The position numbers and the translations under genes were made by a program. The notes beneath the pieces are model-generated. The model was not told the origin of the DNA, did not search any database, and saw nothing but the letters and a program-made list of their open reading frames with translations. This document shows, piece after piece, positions 1-5,200 of a stretch of DNA of 6,063 nt; position 1 is the stretch's first letter; every line of letters begins with the position of its first letter. Where the stretch lies: assembly GCA_902803635.1 (NCBI GenBank), contig CADCQU010000121.1:1-6063 (forward strand), in the 5' to 3' direction. This stretch comes from an uncultured Lachnospiraceae bacterium (lineage in GTDB: Bacteria; Bacillota; Clostridia; Lachnospirales; Lachnospiraceae).

Positions 1-67
1 AAGAATCCCGTCCGGTCTCAGCCAACGCCGAGGGGATTCTTCGTCGCTTTGCTCCTCAGAATGACAT
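1..67. repeat. Interspersed inverted-repeat element, cut by window edge
   Basis: Bases 1-9 (aagaatccc) are the exact reverse complement of 33-41 (gggattctt). Between them, on the minus strand, ctcggc and gctgag can form an inner hairpin with one G-U pair. Bases 33-67 continue into a stretch ending cctcagaatgacat, which I recognise from memory as the arm of a repeat scattered through intergenic regions of gut Clostridia; its minus-strand reading gives the often mis-annotated peptide CHSEEQSDEES. The arrangement suggests a long hairpin with arms about 35 bases each, of which the window contains one arm, the centre and the first 9 bases of the other arm. It lies just downstream of the MATE gene and might also end or stabilise its transcript; no T-tract is visible because the window stops. 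Confidence 0.6.
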
Positions 68-96
68 ATGATATCGTTTATGAACGTATCGCCGTT

Positions 97-114
97 AGAA
101 TCCCGGCCGGTTTC
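97..114. repeat. Diverged direct copy of the left-edge repeat's centre
   Basis: Bases 97-114 match bases 2-19 at 16 of 18 positions (agaatcccg-ccggt-tc), 95 bases apart in the same orientation. The segment includes the 8-base palindrome ccggccgg (103-110). It begins only 13 bases past the MATE stop codon. It is probably a remnant of a second copy of the same element or a partial duplication. Between the copies, bases 70-90 can form a small bulged AT-rich hairpin (gata/tatc and cgtt/aacg) with no clear function. Confidence 0.45.
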
Positions 115-126
115 CTCCACTTCCCT

Positions 127-1956
127 TTACACCGTAATCGTCGTATTATTAAGGTCCATCGCCCGAACGTAGGTCACGTTCTTCGCGAGCTTCTTCACGA
201 GTTCAATGCCATGAATGTCAAATCCATCCCCGTCCCGTTCGTAGGACGTGGGGTCGAAGTGAATCCCGTTGTCCCGGAGCCGCAGGATGAACGCCTCCTC
301 CCCCGTCTCTGACTCCAAGGCCGGAATGACCGTCAGGCAAATATCAATCCACTGGGACTTCTTCCCCCCGTACTGCACGATGTTGTGAGCCATCTCCTCC
401 GCGCAGACCGCGATCCGGTTCGACATTTCCCGGCCCTCGGCGTGCTGCCCGCAGAAATCCAGAATCTCATGCGGCACCTTCGCCACATCGTCGTCCTTCG
501 CGGGAATGGTAAAGTCGAGGCAATTCCCCGGATTCTCATCCGGGATGAGCAGCAGCGGCTGTCCCCTGTATCTAATCTTCCGATAGAGGAAGGCAACGAG
601 CGCCGTCAGCCCCTCGGACGCCACGAAGGCCAGCCCGAAGCCAAAGTACCCGGTTCCGCCGGCGGCCTGCGTCGCCCAGATGCCCAGAAGAGCTCCCGGC
701 ACCAGGATCACGCCATTTTCCAGCGTCGTGATGATCGTTGCGATGGTCGGCTTCTCCACGGAGCCGTAGTACATCGACCCGAAATAGTTCCAGTAGTTAA
801 ACGGCATGGAGAAGACAAAGATCCGGAGCACCAGCATCATGTTCTCCTGGAGAACCGGGTCCGTCACCCCGAACAGCATGGTAAACTGCCTTGTAAAGAG
901 CAGCACGGCCGCCATCAGCACCACCGTCAAAATCGCGCCATAGCGGAGAATCTTCCGGCAAAGAACATGCAGCCCGTAGAAGTCCTTCTCCCCGTACAGC
1001 GTCCCGGCGATATTTGGGATGACCCCCATAAACCCGCCGATCAGCATGACCAGGACAAATTCCGCGTTCGTGCAGACCGTATAGACCGCCATGCCGTCCT
1101 CCCCGAGGAGGGACAGGATAATGCCATTTAAGAGCAAGGCCTTGACAAGGTTGACCACCAGGAACATAAGGCTCGGAAGGCCCGTCTTGAGGGCGACACG
1201 CATTTGCCTGGCATCTTCGGCCTTGCTGTCCGCCGCCGTCTCCTCCACCAAAGCCTCCCCGCTCTCGGCCTCCGCCATTTGCCGACCAGGCAGGATAAAG
1301 CCCAGCATCCTCTTTTTGGAGCGGAAATACGGGATCAGCACCACGAGTCCCGCGAAGAACCCCAGCATGGTGGAGAGGGCCGCCCCGCGGACGCCCATCG
1401 GCGTGAATTTCAGGAAAATGAAATCCAGGATCAGGTTGATCACGTTCGAGACGACAAAATACGCGCCCGCAAGCTGCGGATGGGAGTCCACGGCGACATA
1501 GTAGGAAAGCAGAAGACCGAAGGCAAAGCCCGGCGAGCCAATAAGAAGCACGGAAATGTACGCCGCGACGTCCTCCTCCAGGGATCCGCCCATCGCAAGC
1601 AAATGCGCGAGCGGCCCGGACAGGAAAATGCCTGCAAGGACAAACAGGACCGCGCAAATGGCCGTGATAAGGAAGGTCGTCGTAAAGAGCTTCCGCGCCT
1701 CCCGCTTCTTCCGCCTGCCCAGAAGGATGGAGGCCGTGACCGCCCCGCCGTTTCCGAGGAAGTACCCCGGAATCTGGATTGCGGCCAGCACCGGCGCACA
1801 GAGCCCGATCGCCGACATGGCCCCCTTCCCCAGAAGGTTCCCCACCAGGATCGTGTCCACCACCGAGCCAAGCTGCAAAGCCAGCTTCATCATGATCGCC
1901 GGCAGCAGGTACTGCCGTATCTTTATATTCAAAAGTTCACTGTTTCGTACGTGCAT
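127..1956 (-). CDS. MATE-family transporter with C-terminal GHKL (anti-sigma-type) ATPase domain
   Basis: 609-residue membrane protein. Residues 1-465 form a MATE (multidrug and toxin extrusion) transporter: about 12 hydrophobic helices in two six-helix halves, the family-typical VDTILVGNLLG near residues 33-43, MGVRGAAL at 187-194, and a charged loop (about 212-255, rich in E/A/K) between the halves. MATE proteins export cationic or other small molecules using Na+ or H+ gradients; the substrate here cannot be told. Residues about 480-609 are an added cytoplasmic GHKL ATPase domain like RsbW/SpoIIAB: N-box EEMAHNIVQYG (E521, N525), G1 box RDNG (D562, G564), G2-like HGIELVKKL (G583) and a terminal NNTTITV strand. 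A plain MATE protein is about 450 residues, so this is a true fusion in one uninterrupted frame. The start is taken at the ATG at 1956, which has a good ribosome site; a GTG eight codons upstream is too close to the promoter. It appears to be monocistronic. The specific subfamily and cellular role are unknown. Confidence 0.93.
   Translation of the reverse strand: MHVRNSELLNIKIRQYLLPAIMMKLALQLGSVVDTILVGNLLGKGAMSAIGLCAPVLAAIQIPGYFLGNGGAVTASILLGRRKKREARKLFTTTFLITAICAVLFVLAGIFLSGPLAHLLAMGGSLEEDVAAYISVLLIGSPGFAFGLLLSYYVAVDSHPQLAGAYFVVSNVINLILDFIFLKFTPMGVRGAALSTMLGFFAGLVVLIPYFRSKKRMLGFILPGRQMAEAESGEALVEETAADSKAEDARQMRVALKTGLPSLMFLVVNLVKALLLNGIILSLLGEDGMAVYTVCTNAEFVLVMLIGGFMGVIPNIAGTLYGEKDFYGLHVLCRKILRYGAILTVVLMAAVLLFTRQFTMLFGVTDPVLQENMMLVLRIFVFSMPFNYWNYFGSMYYGSVEKPTIATIITTLENGVILVPGALLGIWATQAAGGTGYFGFGLAFVASEGLTALVAFLYRKIRYRGQPLLLIPDENPGNCLDFTIPAKDDDVAKVPHEILDFCGQHAEGREMSNRIAVCAEEMAHNIVQYGGKKSQWIDICLTVIPALESETGEEAFILRLRDNGIHFDPTSYERDGDGFDIHGIELVKKLAKNVTYVRAMDLNNTTITV
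130..519 (-). other. GHKL/HATPase_c_2-like domain of the MATE fusion
   Basis: Residues about 480-609 of the MATE fusion protein. The order N-box (E521, N525), G1 box (D562-N-G564) and G2-like segment (around G583) followed by a final TTITV strand matches serine kinase/anti-sigma factors of the RsbW/SpoIIAB family. There is no histidine phospho-acceptor domain, so it is not a complete sensor kinase. The ATP lid between D562 and G583 is short and acidic (ERDGDGFD). ATP binding looks plausible because the key E, N, D and G residues are present. The partner protein, if any, is not encoded in the window. Confidence 0.8.
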
Positions 1957-1963
1957 CGTCAAG

Positions 1964-1971
1964 CCCTCTCT
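1964..1971 (-). promoter_or_regulatory. Ribosome binding site deciding the MATE start
   Basis: Minus-strand AGAGAGGG ends 7 bases before the ATG at 1956-1954, a normal spacing for a Shine-Dalgarno site. The alternative GTG start at 1980 has no such site and would sit only about five bases after the predicted transcription start, so the ATG is preferred. Confidence 0.7.
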
Positions 1972-1991
1972 TTCCCGCACAATATATCCCC

Positions 1992-2019
1992 ATTATACAT
2001 GGTTTTTGTAGAAAATCAC
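1992..2019 (-). promoter_or_regulatory. Sigma-A-like promoter for the MATE fusion gene
   Basis: On the minus strand a perfect -10 box TATAAT (1992-1997) is preceded, after a 16-base spacer, by a weak -35 GTGATT (2014-2019; 3 of 6 consensus bases). The surrounding DNA is AT-rich, unlike the flanking genes. Transcription would start near 1985, giving a leader of about 29 bases to the ATG at 1956. The 10-base palindrome cagaattctg (2019-2028) abuts the -35 box and could be an operator half, but nothing else supports that. Confidence 0.65.
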
Positions 2020-2080
2020 AGAATTCTGAGAGCACAAGTGAGATTTTTATGGCATTTTGAATACAAAGTAAATAGGAATC

Positions 2081-2135
2081 CCCTCTCCGTCACGGCTACG
2101 CCGTGACACCTCCCCCTTGAGGGGGAGGCAAGAGG
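2081..2135. repeat. Compact palindromic interspersed repeat with two hairpins inside an outer stem
   Basis: Two adjacent perfect hairpins: gtcacggc (2089-2096) with gccgtgac (2100-2107) around a 3-base loop, and cctccccc (2109-2116) with gggggagg (2121-2128) around ttga. An outer stem, cctct (2082-2086) with agagg (2131-2135), closes both, giving a three-way-junction or cloverleaf fold. From memory this closely resembles a high-copy repeat in genomes of gut Clostridia, usually between genes. It has no T-tract, so it is not by itself a classic terminator. It lies between the surface-protein terminator and the MATE promoter. Confidence 0.75.
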
Positions 2136-2150
2136 AGCACCGAAAGATGT

Positions 2151-2187
2151 GAATAAAGAAGCGGGCAGGGATGTGCCCTGCCCGCCT
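2151..2187 (-). terminator. Intrinsic terminator of the large surface protein gene
   Basis: A perfect 10-base-pair GC-rich stem (2161-2170 with 2176-2185) closes a 5-base loop, and one G-U and one A-U pair extend it. On the minus strand it is followed directly by TTCTTTATTC. It lies about 40 bases past the TAA at 2226-2228, in the right orientation for the surface protein gene, and separates that gene from the MATE gene. Confidence 0.9.
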
Positions 2188-2225
2188 TGTGGTTTATGAA
2201 TATCTTCCCATATTTATGTTGCCTG

Positions 2226-5200
2226 TTACTTGGTGATCTTTACCGCCTTGGCTGTGCTGTAGGCGGAGAAGTAGTTGGCCTTGGAGACGGTCTTGTACGC
2301 GCGGACGCGGACGTAGTAGGTCTTGCCCTTGGTGAGCTTGCTGATCTTGGCCGTGACGGTTGCAGCCTTCTTCACGGTCAGGGTCTTGGCCTTCTTGAAG
2401 TCCTTGGTGAGCGAATACTGGACCTGGTAGCCGGTGGCCTTTGCGTTCGCGCTCCACTTAAGGCCTAATGTGCCGGCGGCGGAGTTCTTCGCGGTCGTGA
2501 TCGTCGGCTGCGCGAGCCGGCAGGCCGTGGCCGACTTCGAGAGCGTGCTCGTCCCGGTCGCGGCCGTCGCCACGATCTTGTAGACGTACTTCGAGCCGTT
2601 GGTGTTGGCCTTCGTGTGCGTGAGGCTGTTGGCCCCGTTGGTGATGGTCTTGATGAGCTTGTTGTTGCAGTAGACGAGGTAGCCGGTCGCACCGGTGACC
2701 TTCGCCCAGGCAACCTTGAGGCCCTTCGCAAGGTTCGTGACCTGGATCTTGGTCGTCGCCGCCGGGACCACCTTGACCGTCACCTTGATGGAGGTCACGG
2801 CGTAGTTGTCCGTGGAGCCGACCTTGATGGTGAGCTTCACCGTGCCGACCTTGAGGGCCTGCACCTGGAACTTCTTGCTCGACTGCACGGTCTTGACCAC
2901 CTTGAGGATGGCCGTGTTCGAGGAGCTGACCGCGAACTTCGCGCCCTTGGCGCCGGTAACGGCATATACCGCCTTCTCGCCGACGGCGACGAGGCTTGTC
3001 TTGCAGGACAGCTTCTGCTTCGCCTTCGCAATCTCGAAGGTCGCCACGTTCACGCCCGCAAAGTTTCCGATACCCTTTACGAGCACCTTCGCGGTGCCGG
3101 CATTGACGTTGTCCTCATAGTCCACCGTGTAGTCGGTACCTTCCACAAGCACCTTCGCGGCACCGGAAACAACGTTGTTTTCATCACCGGCAAGTATGTC
3201 GCCTCCCTGGTTCTCGTTGGAGTTTTTCCCGCCAAAGATCACGGTCGGAACCGGCGTGAAGGTCTCTCCGGTGTAGACCACGTCTGCAAGGCCGGTAACC
3301 TCCGCCTCGGCAATGTCCGCCGGCGCGATGGTGAAGCCAAGCGAAATCGTTCCGGTGTACTCGCCCGCACCCGAGGCGATGGCAGCCGCCTCGCCGGCCG
3401 CGACGTTCTTGTCATAGGAGACGGTGAAGTCCGTTCCCTCGACAAGGCCCGGAATGACGACCGCCGGTGTCTTCGGCGTTCCGTCATAGACGAAGGATGT
3501 CTCCGCAAGGCTGGCCGGGTAGTCCTCGATGCTCTTGCTATCGCCCGTCGGCGGGGTCTTGACCGTCACTTCCACTTCCTCGGAGAGCTTCGTCCCCGCA
3601 AGGGCGACGGTAAAGATCGCCTGGCCGGGAAGGAGGCCTTCGATGGTGAACGTTGCGGTGCCATTTGCATCAGTCACGACCTCCGCAGCTGTCGCTGTCG
3701 CGATACTCGGCGAGTTCGCCGTGACGGTGATTGTCTGGCTCACGCCCGCCTCGGCCGGGAGGACCTTCACGGTGAGCGTCGTGCTGTCACGGTGCAGGAT
3801 CGCCCGTGTCCCGGTGATTTCCAGCTTCTTCGGCATGGGCGCGACGGCCTGCTCGGTCGAGTAGGCGGCCGCGAGGGCCTTGCCGTTGTAATTCTTGACG
3901 TTCTTGACGGTGATCGCGATATCCCCGGAGACCTCGGAGGCGAACCGGTAGGCGAAGGAGGAAGCGTACTGCTTCGTGCCCTCGTAGTTATCCTCCGCAT
4001 CGAGCGGGACGATCGTCCCGGCGACAGCCGAGCCATTCGCCGTGACCGTGACATTTGCCGCACTCACGGTATCGATCTCCATGTACTGTGTAAAGTCAAA
4101 TTGCACCTCTGTCGGGTAGGCGGCGACATTTGCCACCTCCGGAGCAGCCTTCGCGACCATCGCGGTGTTGACCTCGGTCTGAATCGGCGGAACCGGGAGG
4201 TAGCCGTCCTTGTCGCAGGCGACATCCTGGCGGCTGTCGGCATCGTAGTAGCCGTCCTTCGTGAACTTGACGACCCACTGGCCCTCCGGAACATCCCAGC
4301 CGAAGGTGCCGTCCTCGCGGGTAGTCTGCGGGTTCACCTGGTCGTAGTTCTCCGCATCCCAGAGGATTTCAGACTTCTCCTCCGCCGGAACGCCGAACTC
4401 GTCGACTGCGTACGTGTACTGGTAAATCTCTGCCTTTACGCCGCCCAGACGGTTCGAGGGAACCGCCTCATAGACGTAGCCGGACGGGTCGGCAATCGGC
4501 GTCGCGGGCTGGCCGCCATCGTCATCACCGTCGTCATCGTCATCGTCATCGTCATCATCAAAATCATCGTCGTCGTCATCATCATCATCGTCGTCGTCGC
4601 AATGGCAGGGATTGCACGGGCACTTGCGGGCCGCGATGCGAATCGCCTCGTCACGAATCTGCTTGTCGAGGTCGTTGAAGCCATTGTCCACATGCTTGTT
4701 CACATCCAGGAAGCCAAGGATGTAATCCGTAAAGTTGGACCACTGGTCTTCCATGTAGTTCTCGGCCTGTTGGGAGACAACGACGATCGTGCCCTTGACG
4801 ACCTTACGGACCGTCCGCGTGCCCCTCTGGCCCAGACGCTTCAGGATGTATTTGTAAAGCTTCTTCACGCCCTTGGTTCCGGCGGCCCCGGCAAATTTAA
4901 GAACCTTGCCGCCCGCATAGTCGAGGAGCGCATTGACCGCAATTGTCCCTGCGGCAAGGAGGTAGGCGACGTTGCGGTACTTGTTGATATCGCTCTGGAA
5001 CTTACTGAGAATGTTGGAGAAGTCACTGATATCAACGCACTTGCATTTCTTCTCGCCGGCAATCCGCCGCATCGTCTGCGCGAGGAGGTTGTTCAGGGTA
5101 TCCTGCAGAGCCTGGACGTTGTACTGGAGCTTTACGATCGCGTTCATGATGTTGGCGTAATCCTGCACGCCGGACAATTCGCCAAGGAGATCTGCGAGCG

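Noticed and set aside
1..121. Minus-strand frame open from a GTG near 121 to the left edge, with a GGAGG-like site nearby
   Set aside because: Its translation includes ICHSEEQSDEES, the known artefact peptide of the repeat; it is most likely non-coding.
49..312. Short plus-strand frame starting MLLRMT
   Set aside because: It begins inside the interspersed repeat (a familiar source of false small proteins) and continues antisense to the ATPase domain.
1957..1980. GTG at 1980 as the start of the MATE gene
   Set aside because: It lies about five bases from the predicted transcription start and has no ribosome site, whereas the ATG at 1956 has AGAGAGGG at 7-base spacing.
1204..2106. 300-codon open frame on the plus strand, and similar long frames at 385-1131 and 1556-2011
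   Set aside because: They are antisense to the MATE fusion gene, whose hydrophobic helices and ATPase motifs are unmistakable. Their translations are low-complexity, rich in R/H/Q/P, as expected from the antisense of a high-GC gene, and one runs on through the promoter and the palindromic repeat.
2229..2260. C-terminal sorting signal or anchor for the surface protein
   Set aside because: The protein ends right after a fibronectin III strand with KITK; there is no LPXTG, hydrophobic tail, SLH or lysin-type wall-binding repeat.
3015..3533. Possible CRISPR array or tandem DNA repeat
   Set aside because: The repetition is a two-copy protein module with diverged DNA, with no regular short repeats and spacers.
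4436..4693. Minus-strand alternative frame rich in Met/Thr across the acidic tract
   Set aside because: This is the out-of-frame reading of the GAY codon run; the Cys-Asp frame is continuous with recognisable domains on both sides.
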